Source: Symsagittifera roscoffensis (taxonomy: Eukaryota > Xenacoelomorpha > Acoela > Convolutidae). Taken from it: DNA of 64,000 bases. Below the pieces are notes generated by a model, which did not search any database, had not been told where the DNA came from, and saw only the letters and a list, made by a program, of their open reading frames with translations. Shown here piece after piece: positions 1 through 9,578 of the stretch. Each line of letters opens with the position of its first letter. Position 1 is the first letter of the stretch. The stretch is taken from contig NC_087071.1 of assembly GCF_963678635.1 (NCBI RefSeq), positions 10,925,088 through 10,989,087 on the forward strand, given 5' to 3'. Position numbers and translations under genes: made by a program.

Positions 1-1
1 G

Positions 2-3000
2 ATGAAACCTAAAAAGTACTCATATTCAGAAAACAGAAACACGCAAGGGGGAAGCCAACCCCAGAGGTCATCATGGTACAAACCAAGAGATGATATGGAC
101 AAGCGCAGATCATGCGCGAACTGCGGGTCAGCGGATCATCATGTGGCTGACTGCACAACGTACAAACAAGGCATGAAGAGCCTAGGTTATGCACCGGATG
201 AAGAGGATATGAGCCAGATGGAGGAACACGAGTACTATAATGGCTTAATCATCAAGATAGGCGCCAGATGCTTCTTCTGTAACCAGGAGGGGCACTTCAG
301 AATGGATTGTCCCTTGTTCTGGGAAGCGGTCAAGGACCAGAATCACCCCAAACATAAGTTGGCATTAGCGGCGGTGCAGAATCAGCGGAACAGGCAAAAC
401 GAGTTTGAATCTAGGAACTTAGGAGCACCAAACACCGAATTGCCGACGAAGACAGTGAAAGCTGTAACACATGTTAGCGGTGCGTTAGAGTCCGCGGCCG
501 GGAGCTCTCTAGAGATAAATTATGAGAAAGCGGCGACGGAGGCAATTGCCAAAGTGAAACAAGATCTGGCTGCGAAAGAAATAGAGCAACGACTAAAGTT
601 GGAGATCGAAAAACAGAATTTTAACGAAGCATTAAACGGATCGAACTCAGTACCAGAGGCTAGAACGGGCTCAACAAAAAACGGGAATTGTAACACCGTG
701 AAAATGGTGACAGGTAAACCTTTTGGAATATCGAAAATCGGAGCAAGAATAATGTCGATAATCACAGTGGGCGGCCACGAGGTAACGAGAAACTTGAGCG
801 AGCCGAGCGACCAGACGATAATGCACATTGACGTGTATGCAGACTACTTGAGTGGAACAAGTCCACAAACGACTTCTAGAGCGCTCAGAGCACTACTCAT
901 GAGAGGGGGCAGCAAGTCGGTACGTGTTGACAATAGGTACACTGAAGCTTATGGCCCACACGAGGTGATGCTAAATATAGATGGAATTAACATCTATACC
1001 AAGACGATGATAACATGCGACGAAGACCTAATTGGACAAATCTATGTTGGGAAAGAAGAGTTGAAAGTAGGATCGATTGGACACTGTGCTATGCTTGAAG
1101 AAGATGCAATGCACATCGGGACGGAAGCAGACGTGACAGGGCACGTGCTAGACATAAATGGTAAAAAGACTCAGTTGCGTGGATTACTTGACACGGGAGC
1201 AGTCTTGAGCGTCATACCAATCGAAACATGGGAAATGATGGGCTTTGACAAAGGTGACTTGATAGACTCGAGAATACGGCTGTCAGCTGCAAACAAAGGG
1301 GCCCTTCGGGTGCTGGGCAGGACGCCGCTAATAGCCCTCAATTTGGGGGAACGTAACCTGTGGATGAGCTTCATCGTGGTAGAAAACCTAGATGAATCTG
1401 ACCAATTCATTTTGGGCAGAGACTTCATCAGGAATTTCGACGTAACGATTGATCTAAATAATGCAATGTTCAGGATACGGAACCCGGATAGGAGGTACGC
1501 AATCAAAACGGTAAATTTAAAAATGGCAAATGAAAACAAAGCACCGGTATTCTTGAGTAGGAGAGTGAGGTTAAAAGCTAATGAAGCGGCAATAGTAAGC
1601 TTGAGGATGAAAAATTATAATGAACTAAGCGATAACAAGCAAGTGTGTATAGTTCCAAATCCTAATAGTCAAAGCGCTGCTGTTTTAGGAAGATCATTTT
1701 CGATAACGAAGAGCGGCCTCTGCGTCAGTGTCTTGTTGAATACCCTTGATATACCGATCACGATACAGAGAGGGAGGAAGCTGGGATATGCTTTACCGGT
1801 TAAAACTCGATATGAAACAATTGAAAACTCAAAACAAAATGAAGTTGTTGATTGTCCCAATCACAGGGACAAAATTTGTATCTTGAGACGATTGCAGAGA
1901 ATAAAAGATTCTTCAGGTCTTATCAAATCACTTAAGTCAGAAACGGACGATGGGCTTTCGAGCTGTTCGAACTTTCCAGAGCGACCCACACTAGATGAAA
2001 TGCAAACTGATAAACCGGTTCTGCCGGAGATTGAACATTTAAGGGGCAAACTGAAAGATGAACAGCTCGAAGCTATCAAGGACGTACTAGAGCGGAACGA
2101 GGAGGTTTTTTCAAGGCATAAGGCGGATATCGGGTGTTGTAATTTTGTTGAACATGAAATAGAACTTGAGGAAAACGCGGTACCACACAGGGAGGGGGCG
2201 AGGCGCATGACCCCACACAAATCGGACGCGTGTAGAAAAGAAATCGAAACGTTACTAGAGTATGACATGATAGAACCATCCAAGTCACCGTGGGCGTGTG
2301 GAGTAGTGATGGCCAAAAAGAAAGGCGACCAGTTGAGGTTTTGTTGTGACTTTCGATACCTGAACTCCGTCACGGTGAAGGATGCCTATCCCATACCTAG
2401 AATTGATGAGAGCCTCTCGAAGTTAGGTGATGCGAAATTTTTTACGACTCTTGATTTAGGCTCGGCCTTTTGGCAGGTACCATTAAGGAAGCAAGACAGG
2501 GACAAGACAGGGTTCGCCTGCGAGTTGGGTCTCTTTCAATGGAAACGGATGCCGTTTGGACTCTGCAATGCAACAGCCACGTTTCAGCGGCTGATGGCAC
2601 ACGCGTTGATAGGCGTGACGAAGAAGTACGGCAACCTGGTAATGTGCTACGTGGACGACGTGGTAATAGCAACGCCAACACTAGAAGACCACATCGAGAG
2701 GCTTGACGAGGTGTTCGCGTGCATGAAAAGATCGGGGCTGAAGTGTAAACCATCAAAGTGCGAGATACTCAAGGACTCGATTAAATACTTGGGCAGGATG
2801 GTAGATAAGCACGGTATCAGACCTGATCCAGACGCCGTGGAAGCAGTCCTAACCTGGAAATCACCGAAGACGGAGCACCAGCTGATGAGCTTCCTGGGCT
2901 TCGCTAACTACTACAGAGAATTCATCAAAGGATATGCGGACAAGGTATACCCGATGCAACAGTTAATGAGACACAAGGGCAAGAAGTTCACGTGGAACAA

Positions 3001-3628
3001 CGCGGCAGAAGAGTCATTCCAGAGAATAAAGAAAGAGCTATGTGAGGCACCGGTACTGGGTATGCCGACTGAGAAGGGGATGTACGTGCTGGACACGGAT
3101 GCGTCGGTAGTCGCGATTTCTGGGATTCTCCATCAAGAACAAGAATGGAATGGGAAGACAGTCTTGAGACCAATAGCATACGGGAGCAAAGTCCTAAGTG
3201 ACACAGAAATGAAGTACGGAGCACCGAAAGCGGAGATGTTCGCAGTGGTCACCTTTGTCGAAAAATACAGAGCATACCTAGGCAGTGAGCCCTTCAAGCT
3301 GCGAGTCGACAACCGAGCACTAAGCTGGCTGAAAACGTACTCAATGGACCAGAGCTATATTGGGAGGTGGATAGTTCGCTTGGACGGATACAATATGATA
3401 ATTGAGCACAGAACACGGGATAAACATCGAAATGCCGACAGCTTGAGCAAGAAGACGGAGTTCTACGAGAGACAAGAACAAAGAGAGGCGGACAGACCTG
3501 AGATCAAAGATGGCTTCTCCTTCATGGACAAGGAAACGTACGACAGTCTTCCACTCACGAGATGGCTGGACAAATCAGGCAAACCGATTGAAGATCATCG
3601 AAAGAGCCTCCTGAAAAAACCATCTTGA
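2..3628 (+). CDS. Gag (3' part)-Pol: zinc knuckles, aspartic protease, RT, RNase H (frame broken at 3' end)
   Basis: This is retroelement gag-pol, open at the left window edge; the ATG at base 2 is only the first one visible, because copy B continues upstream with gag. Two CX2CX4HX4C zinc knuckles lie at residues 38-51 and 90-103 and would bind genomic RNA. The aspartic protease active site is Asp-Thr-Gly-Ala at 397-400. Reverse transcriptase spans about 720-960, with the catalytic YVDD at 883-886. RNase H begins near Asp1031 (DTDAS). The order protease-RT-RNase H-integrase is that of Ty3/gypsy elements. The frame closes at 3628 because copy A lacks 10 bp present in copy B near base 3598; the same protein resumes in another frame at about 3600 and runs to 7017. 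Function: self-processing, cDNA synthesis and RNA degradation during retrotransposition. Confidence 0.93.
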   Translation: MKPKKYSYSENRNTQGGSQPQRSSWYKPRDDMDKRRSCANCGSADHHVADCTTYKQGMKSLGYAPDEEDMSQMEEHEYYNGLIIKIGARCFFCNQEGHFRMDCPLFWEAVKDQNHPKHKLALAAVQNQRNRQNEFESRNLGAPNTELPTKTVKAVTHVSGALESAAGSSLEINYEKAATEAIAKVKQDLAAKEIEQRLKLEIEKQNFNEALNGSNSVPEARTGSTKNGNCNTVKMVTGKPFGISKIGARIMSIITVGGHEVTRNLSEPSDQTIMHIDVYADYLSGTSPQTTSRALRALLMRGGSKSVRVDNRYTEAYGPHEVMLNIDGINIYTKTMITCDEDLIGQIYVGKEELKVGSIGHCAMLEEDAMHIGTEADVTGHVLDINGKKTQLRGLLDTGAVLSVIPIETWEMMGFDKGDLIDSRIRLSAANKGALRVLGRTPLIALNLGERNLWMSFIVVENLDESDQFILGRDFIRNFDVTIDLNNAMFRIRNPDRRYAIKTVNLKMANENKAPVFLSRRVRLKANEAAIVSLRMKNYNELSDNKQVCIVPNPNSQSAAVLGRSFSITKSGLCVSVLLNTLDIPITIQRGRKLGYALPVKTRYETIENSKQNEVVDCPNHRDKICILRRLQRIKDSSGLIKSLKSETDDGLSSCSNFPERPTLDEMQTDKPVLPEIEHLRGKLKDEQLEAIKDVLERNEEVFSRHKADIGCCNFVEHEIELEENAVPHREGARRMTPHKSDACRKEIETLLEYDMIEPSKSPWACGVVMAKKKGDQLRFCCDFRYLNSVTVKDAYPIPRIDESLSKLGDAKFFTTLDLGSAFWQVPLRKQDRDKTGFACELGLFQWKRMPFGLCNATATFQRLMAHALIGVTKKYGNLVMCYVDDVVIATPTLEDHIERLDEVFACMKRSGLKCKPSKCEILKDSIKYLGRMVDKHGIRPDPDAVEAVLTWKSPKTEHQLMSFLGFANYYREFIKGYADKVYPMQQLMRHKGKKFTWNNAAEESFQRIKKELCEAPVLGMPTEKGMYVLDTDASVVAISGILHQEQEWNGKTVLRPIAYGSKVLSDTEMKYGAPKAEMFAVVTFVEKYRAYLGSEPFKLRVDNRALSWLKTYSMDQSYIGRWIVRLDGYNMIIEHRTRDKHRNADSLSKKTEFYERQEQREADRPEIKDGFSFMDKETYDSLPLTRWLDKSGKPIEDHRKSLLKKPS

Positions 3629-6600
3629 AGAAAAGCAGAGGGATTGCGATAGGAATAATGCTCAAGTCCAAGATCGTGAGGGAAACGCTCAAGGCAAAAG
3701 GTTATGATCTCATCCAGGTAGAGGAGGGAACGGTCCGAATAGATGAAGACTTAATGAGGTTGCTTGAGAAACTATCAGATGATAAGCCCGTGATCCGAGG
3801 GAAAGGTCAGGAGGCACCGGAACTAACCATACTTCGGAGAGAAGAAACAGTGAACAATACTGACTTCTCAAAAGGAAGCGTCACTGATAGCAAGGATGTT
3901 GTGCGATCACTAGTTGAAAAAATCCCCGAAAATATTCTGGAGCAGACAAAAGTCAGGGATAAGAAAGTGACATTCCGAGAAGAGGTTGAACACCTGGGAC
4001 TAGATCAAGAGTCCGGGGAGTGGTCCAGATTCATGGAAAAAGAAGAAACCGGAGAAGGGAAATTGTCCGGGGAGCGTGAAGAATGGGATGAAGACTCGGA
4101 TGAGAGCAGCGAAGACCAGGACAGTCTATGCATGATACTGGCGGAAGAGAAGATAAGACAACACGACAGGGAATTACAGACGGATCCATCTTCAGGAACG
4201 TACAATCTGGAAATACAAGAGGTGCGAGGTGGTGAAGAGCTCGAAAAAATAGCGGTTTCAAGAAAGCCATTTAGGGAACTATCGTGCAACTCAAACGTCA
4301 GAACGAATCTGGTACCAGAAGACATGAAAATCGTGAAAAGGATGATATGCGTGAAACTGAGCGATGACATCCACAACCCTGGTGAGATGAATGGACAGAT
4401 CATGGCGCTAAAGGAGCACGTTAAGGCGAGATATAGGCTGTCTGACCTAATAAGGGCCCAGAAGAATGACAAAATGACAAGTAACCTCTCCAAATGGATC
4501 CATTCGGGAGTCAAGGAGAAGGGGGAACTTGAGGAAGACAGCTACAAGATCTTGAGCCAGTTCTACAAAGAAAAGAGAGACTTACTTTATCACACAGCTG
4601 AATGGGTGGTAGCGTGCAAGAGAAGAGATGAGGAAAAGATATTACACAAACACAACCTCATCATACTACCACAATTGTACCAAACGGAGGTGCTTTTCAG
4701 ATCACACGACCAGATGGGCCACCAGGGGATAGATAAAGTACAACAAAGGATACTTCATAGGTTTGACTGGCCGGGAATGAGAAAAGCTTGCGAGAGATGG
4801 GTGAATGCCTGCCTAGCATGCCTTCAAGTAAAAGACCCAAGGAAGATGAAGTTTCCCCTCAAGTCTGTCGAGAGTTCGGAATTCAATGAAGTGGTGCAGA
4901 TAGACCATCAGAAAATCTGCATGACGGAGTCGGGTTATAACCAAATACTGGTCATAATAGATCACTTCACCAAGTTGGCGGAAGCGGTTCCGTGCCAGAC
5001 AGCCTCAGCAGAGGAGACATGTGATCACCTGATAACGCATTGGATATCGCGGTATGGTTGTCCAATGACTTTCCAGTCGGACAACGGCAAGGCTTTTGTG
5101 GGGGACTTGACAAAAGAATTGATGAAGAGATCACACATTGCTCAAGCACACTCGACGACCTATCATCCACAGACCAATGGGTTGGTAGAGAGACAGAACA
5201 GGACACTGGTCAACATGCTCAGGGTATACTGCTCAAGATACATGACGGACTGGGACAAATACCTGCCACAGGTAGTAGGAGCCTATAATAGTACTCAGCA
5301 CTCAACGACGGGTATCAGTCCTTTCATGATGTTGACAGGCAGGGAAAGGGCAATGCCTCTAACATTCTTCTACCCGGAACACGAGGGGAAGAGGACGTCA
5401 CCTCAAGCATACGTGAAGGAAGCGATCAAAAGACAACAAGAGCTAAACGAGCTATGTCGGAGAAACACGGCGCAAGCGCAAATGAGGCAACGCAAGAAAT
5501 ATGACGAAAAGATATTCAGAGCAAAGCCATACGAAGTGGGCCAATACGTGTGGGTCTTTCAAAATGTCATACCGCCCAAGGGAACAAAGAAACTACTCAA
5601 GAAATGGAGAGGACCGTTCATGATAACGGAAGTACATCAACAAGGACGGTTCTATCGCTTGAGTACAGGGCGAGCAGCACATTACGAAAATCTGAAGCCT
5701 CACGTCCCGTCCCCGGCGGACTGGTGCCTACCAAAGGACATGGAAGGTCTTGAGTACCTGGTGGTGGAACCAGCGTACGAAGTGAATGAGAAAGGCACTA
5801 GAGAAAAAAATGATGGTAATGAGAACTTGAGTTTGGACGACAACGAAAAGATAGTAGTGGAGTCGGATGCAGGTTCATTTGTAGAAGAAGACTGGAACGA
5901 CCCAGAGCAAAACGAGGTACCGAAGTGGATGGAGCCGGATCGACCAACACCACCGGAAACCAGGACTGGCAATCGTAAAGGCACAGGCATGAGGTACAAT
6001 AGGTACGGAGATGACTTCTTGATCGATAAGATACAGCCAGACAAGTTGGGCGATGAACTACTAAGTGCAGGCGAACTGGAAGCCGGAGAGGAATGGCAGG
6101 TCATTGACGATGGTGGACATTATCCGCAGGATGATTACTCAACGCCAGAATTGGAGACGGATCTCGAACAGAGTGAGATAGAAAGGAGGGAGAACACGAA
6201 CTTGAGGATTCTAGAGTGGATGCGTGATGTCAAAGACGAGAGCCGCGAAGGACAAAGCATTCAGCAAGTCGATGTATCAGCAGCAAATTACATGAAGACA
6301 GAGGACCCTCTTTTCGGATGGACAGCAACAGACAGGCCACTAGACATTCCTAAGGACAATTCAGACCCGACTACATCGACGGGGACGTCGATAAATATTT
6401 TTGTCCGGGGAGTGGGGGTAGGACTTACCCACACCGAAAATTTGATGATAAAGAAGCTCAAGGAAGTGAGGGAAACAAGCGGATTGGAACTGGAGGAAGA
6501 AGAACCAGAGCCTACCATAGGTCGGAATTTCAAAACGAAATTCGAAATACCCAATGAGTACTCAGAGAACATCATGATAAGGGATAGCGACTTCATCCTG

Positions 6601-7017
6601 TCAAACAGGACCAGCGCGATCTGCATCACGGCGGACATGAGTTTCAAATCAAGATTGGAGGCTGACTTCAAAAGAGAGTACCAGAACGTAGAGTTTCTGT
6701 TCAGACAGAGGCCAGGGCTGGGAGGCATGGCAGCGCTTCCACCGTCAGTGGCACAAGTACCGGGCAAATACCTCTGCTTCCTAGTAACGAGAGTCAACGA
6801 CAGGAACACAATTGATCCCGGAAACGTGATATTGGCACTGACAAGACTACGTGACTTCATGGTTGAAAGAGGAATAGTGGAGGTCTCGATGCCGGTGTAC
6901 GACCCAAACAGGGGCAAACTGAGCTCGAGGGAATTATACGCTATCCTACATGTGGTCTTTGCAGAAACAGAGATAATGGTGTATCTTCACAAGAAGTACT
7001 ACTTGAGCATCGCCTGA
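3625..7017 (+). CDS. Pol C-terminal part: integrase with GPF module and macro-like tail
   Basis: This continues pol after the copy A frameshift; the nominal start at 3625 is not a natural initiator. An acidic linker of about 230 residues precedes the integrase. The zinc-binding HHCC is visible as H361, H366, C396, C399. The catalytic triad is D427, D486, E522, an exact D,D35E spacing. A GPY/F-type module (Lys-Trp-Arg-Gly-Pro-Phe) lies near residue 660. About 400 more residues follow. They are acidic and disordered-looking up to ~970, then compact from ~985 to 1127. That last part resembles macro domains of the TARG1/OARD1 type: a strand like 'AICITADMS', a later 'FLVTR' strand, a helix, then 'VSMPVYDP' and a final 'VFAETEIMVYLH' strand. 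The canonical glycine-rich ADP-ribose loops are not conserved, so binding or hydrolysis is uncertain. Copy B has the same tail, so it belongs to the element. Confidence 0.88.
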   Translation: MKKSRGIAIGIMLKSKIVRETLKAKGYDLIQVEEGTVRIDEDLMRLLEKLSDDKPVIRGKGQEAPELTILRREETVNNTDFSKGSVTDSKDVVRSLVEKIPENILEQTKVRDKKVTFREEVEHLGLDQESGEWSRFMEKEETGEGKLSGEREEWDEDSDESSEDQDSLCMILAEEKIRQHDRELQTDPSSGTYNLEIQEVRGGEELEKIAVSRKPFRELSCNSNVRTNLVPEDMKIVKRMICVKLSDDIHNPGEMNGQIMALKEHVKARYRLSDLIRAQKNDKMTSNLSKWIHSGVKEKGELEEDSYKILSQFYKEKRDLLYHTAEWVVACKRRDEEKILHKHNLIILPQLYQTEVLFRSHDQMGHQGIDKVQQRILHRFDWPGMRKACERWVNACLACLQVKDPRKMKFPLKSVESSEFNEVVQIDHQKICMTESGYNQILVIIDHFTKLAEAVPCQTASAEETCDHLITHWISRYGCPMTFQSDNGKAFVGDLTKELMKRSHIAQAHSTTYHPQTNGLVERQNRTLVNMLRVYCSRYMTDWDKYLPQVVGAYNSTQHSTTGISPFMMLTGRERAMPLTFFYPEHEGKRTSPQAYVKEAIKRQQELNELCRRNTAQAQMRQRKKYDEKIFRAKPYEVGQYVWVFQNVIPPKGTKKLLKKWRGPFMITEVHQQGRFYRLSTGRAAHYENLKPHVPSPADWCLPKDMEGLEYLVVEPAYEVNEKGTREKNDGNENLSLDDNEKIVVESDAGSFVEEDWNDPEQNEVPKWMEPDRPTPPETRTGNRKGTGMRYNRYGDDFLIDKIQPDKLGDELLSAGELEAGEEWQVIDDGGHYPQDDYSTPELETDLEQSEIERRENTNLRILEWMRDVKDESREGQSIQQVDVSAANYMKTEDPLFGWTATDRPLDIPKDNSDPTTSTGTSINIFVRGVGVGLTHTENLMIKKLKEVRETSGLELEEEEPEPTIGRNFKTKFEIPNEYSENIMIRDSDFILSNRTSAICITADMSFKSRLEADFKREYQNVEFLFRQRPGLGGMAALPPSVAQVPGKYLCFLVTRVNDRNTIDPGNVILALTRLRDFMVERGIVEVSMPVYDPNRGKLSSRELYAILHVVFAETEIMVYLHKKYYLSIA

Positions 7018-7542
7018 GTCGGGTACATGGAGGTATCGAGTCGGATGCGAGGGAGGGGTCTTGAGTTAGGTACTGGGGTGCGGCGCAGGTAAAGGGATCT
7101 TAAGATGTGATTGGCATGACAATTGAATTTTAAAAAAGAAAGAATTAACGGTGCTAAAACATAAAATGAATCTGCATGTTTTTAAGGGAAATCCAATCGA
7201 ATTGTTTTAAGTGATATGAGAATGATAAGATTTTAACCATATGGGTAGAAGGGGGGTCTCTAGGTTAGGAACGTGACATGCTAAGTTTTAATGAGCTTTC
7301 TGTTTTCATATCAAGTTTGAAAAACAAAGTTGAAAATCCAACTACACTCAAGCGAGAAACAGAAAGAGAAAATCTTGATTGAATACGCGATAATCCGCAT
7401 CTACAGCAAGTACTTGCAAGAGAACATTTCTAGAGAATTCTTGAATTGGGTAATACTTGAGTTGGTAAGGTAATTCTTGAGTTGGTAAGGTAATTCTTGA
7501 GCTGGTTAACATCTACCTACATACATCCCGAAGTTACAAAGA
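7018..7542 (+). other. Gap between pol and the second coding block, copy A
   Basis: This 525-bp stretch has no credible ORF and is conserved in copy B (30644-31181). A retrovirus or errantivirus would have a splice acceptor for its env message here. A possible acceptor, 'catttctag', ends at 7433 and is also present in copy B. Just before the next ATG, 20-bp units built on 'taattcttgagttggtaagg' are repeated at 7450-7510; copy B has a variant set. It may direct subgenomic expression of the downstream block, but nothing here proves it. Confidence 0.55.
7450..7510 (+). repeat. Short 20-bp tandem repeat upstream of the second coding block
   Basis: About three 20-bp units of the form 'taattcttgagttggtaagg' lie immediately upstream of the ATG at 7543. 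Copy B has an equivalent but rearranged set near 30675-30765. Each unit contains the CTTGAG hexamer that is unusually common throughout the element. Confidence 0.7.
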
Positions 7543-8508
7543 ATGGCAGACCGATTCTGGAACTCCATGCCCGCGGCTCTGAAGAAGCCCACTCTTGACG
7601 AGCTGTACAAACGCCTGAGGGACCTGGACTACACCCAGATAGACGAGAGAATGGCGGTGATGCTGAATGCGATCCTCCAGTTGGAGGACCAGGGTGAGTG
7701 CAGGGAGTCTGCGACGGAGGCTGTCTTGATGGTCGGCTACACCACCGAGGGCATATCAAATCGAGAACAGACCAGATGGTTATCTTGGAATGCGGATGGA
7801 GGAGTAAGGGGCTTTGACTTGGCAAGAAATCCTGGCCTGAGTAACAACACCGAACACGGCGCAGGAGAGTTTCCGCTACCGACGAGGCCAACAGCAAGAT
7901 CCACAGGCCAGAGCTCGAGTAAGGTGCCGTCGATGTCGCGAGCGCAACAGACGACCGAGGCATATCCGGATCTGGGGGTTCTAAAGAAAGAGCTCGAGAA
8001 GGCGCTGAAGGAAAGGAATAAAGCGAACCTCGATCGGGATCAGGCGAAGCTGGATTGGGTGAAGCTTCAGCTGGAGAGAGACCAGGCAGTCGACGAGCGA
8101 GATCAGACGTTGAAATTACTTGAGATGCTAAGGGCTGAGCATCAGCAGGAGCTAAGGGTGCGGGAGAACGTCGCGAATCGTGATCAACTGAAGTCGGAGT
8201 TGGAAAGGATAGAACAGCGACAACGCGAGCTTGACGCACAGAAGGGAGCCAGGTCAAACGAACGAGTGGTGACCAGCTCGAGGCCAGAGTCGCGCATGGA
8301 GGTGGATGAAGCTCCCAGGGCTAGAGGACGATTCAACCTTGACCGCGAGGCCAGAGAACACATGAGTGAAGGGTTGGAGGTCTGGATACCGAATGACGTG
8401 ACGCCTTCCCTGCGCAACCTAGAGACACAACCTGTACGTCCTCTGATGGATGTGGTGTTACCAGGATATACCCCAACCTCGACCTCGAGTCGAGTGGCAG
8501 TCAGGTGA
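7543..8508 (+). CDS. Second coding block, N-terminal part: coiled-coil protein (frame broken in copy A)
   Basis: The ATG at 7543 is shared with copy B (30643) and is the first one after the non-coding gap, so it is a good candidate start. Residues 1-65 form a compact helical-looking region with no signal peptide. Residues ~70-140 are Ser/Pro-rich. Residues ~145-235 are strongly charged (E, K, R, D, Q with leucine heptads) and read as a long coiled coil, probably for oligomerisation. In copy B this ORF continues without interruption into the SGNH domain. In copy A an exact 5-bp tandem duplication (cgagt) near 8490 shifts the frame and ends the ORF. It lies where env would be in a retrovirus, but it has no membrane segment and is not an Env. 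Confidence 0.8.
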   Translation: MADRFWNSMPAALKKPTLDELYKRLRDLDYTQIDERMAVMLNAILQLEDQGECRESATEAVLMVGYTTEGISNREQTRWLSWNADGGVRGFDLARNPGLSNNTEHGAGEFPLPTRPTARSTGQSSSKVPSMSRAQQTTEAYPDLGVLKKELEKALKERNKANLDRDQAKLDWVKLQLERDQAVDERDQTLKLLEMLRAEHQQELRVRENVANRDQLKSELERIEQRQRELDAQKGARSNERVVTSSRPESRMEVDEAPRARGRFNLDREAREHMSEGLEVWIPNDVTPSLRNLETQPVRPLMDVVLPGYTPTSTSSRVAVR

Positions 8509-9569
8509 GTGGCGCCTCATCGCGCCTGAAGGAGCTAGGCGAGAAATTGCAGCAGCAGAGTCGTGAAAGATCGACAAGGCCAGAGCTTCCCCCAACTTGG
8601 AGGGAACAGCCGGTCAGGAGCGTCGTGATCGCAAGCTATAAGAAGAATACAGAGGGGAACTACCACAAGCATAATCGGCTGGACTGGAGTGTGGAACAGG
8701 GAGCCAGGAGGAACTGCTTCCATGACGCAGCCTGGGTGGAGTATCTAGCGCCACCTCGTGTTCCAGAGGGTGCAGTTCACCTAATTATAGGGGACAGCCT
8801 GGTGCGTGTGTTGACCCAGATCCGGTCACATTGGCAGACAGGAGTCTTGAGTTTCGCTGGAGCTGCCACGCCACAGATGTTGGCAACCCTGGACATGCTA
8901 GGGATGACCAAAGTTTACACAGTGACCCTGATGATTGGGACCAACGACGTGTCAAGGGGAGAAGCGAGAAAAGTAACCAGGCTGTGCGACAAGATGAGCT
9001 GCCTTCTTGAGGAACTGAGGATCCAGATGGACCCCATCCTGCTGACGGTATGCACGGTCCCCTACAACATGATGTTTGATCAGCACGCCCTAGAGATGAA
9101 CCAGAAGGTGCGGAGCCTGAACAAGGTGATCCGAGAGATACACCGAAAGAGTGTGCTTCCTATCAGACTGTTGGACGTAGCAGAACGTATGGAGAAAAAG
9201 GGATTCCCTGAAGACACCTCCAAAGATGGAATCCATTTCGATAGGCCAAGGGGAGCGGAGTGGCTGAACGATGTCTTCCAGGAACACATAAACACGCTAG
9301 AGGCGGACCTGCTGGAGACAGCCCAATTCACTTTAGGACCACCTCCGAACCCACCATTCCTTGCCTCGAGGGCCTTGGCTGGTCGCTTGGGAACGAGAGT
9401 TGATACTAGAGACAGTTCAAGGAGCAATCAGACCCGATTGCAGAGTGCCACGCCAATGGAGTCGGAGGAGGTAGAGTCATCAACACCTCCGGGCTCGGCG
9501 ATGTCCTCTGTGGTGGTGGCAGAGGGCAGGAGAGAAAAGAAGTCTATGGAGACTGCTCGCTTGAGATAA
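8505..9569 (+). CDS. SGNH/GDSL-type esterase domain protein encoded by the retroelement
   Basis: This is the continuation of the coiled-coil ORF after the frameshift. All four SGNH hydrolase blocks are visible: block I Gly-Asp-Ser at 96-98 (nucleophile S98), block II Gly119 in 'SFAGAATP', block III Gly-Thr-Asn-Asp at 145-148 (N147), and block V Asp241-x-x-His244 in 'DGIHFD'. That is a complete catalytic set, consistent with an active serine esterase or acetyl-hydrolase; the substrate is unknown. Residues 1-90 link to the coiled coil. The last ~90 residues are Pro/Ser-rich. Copy A stops at 9569 with a TAA where copy B has a TAT codon, so the stop looks like a nonsense mutation rather than a natural end. 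Esterase domains are known in ORF1 of CR1-like LINEs; I do not know them as standard parts of LTR elements. Confidence 0.85.
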   Translation: MSGASSRLKELGEKLQQQSRERSTRPELPPTWREQPVRSVVIASYKKNTEGNYHKHNRLDWSVEQGARRNCFHDAAWVEYLAPPRVPEGAVHLIIGDSLVRVLTQIRSHWQTGVLSFAGAATPQMLATLDMLGMTKVYTVTLMIGTNDVSRGEARKVTRLCDKMSCLLEELRIQMDPILLTVCTVPYNMMFDQHALEMNQKVRSLNKVIREIHRKSVLPIRLLDVAERMEKKGFPEDTSKDGIHFDRPRGAEWLNDVFQEHINTLEADLLETAQFTLGPPPNPPFLASRALAGRLGTRVDTRDSSRSNQTRLQSATPMESEEVESSTPPGSAMSSVVVAEGRREKKSMETARLR

Positions 9570-9578
9570 CCTGAGAAG

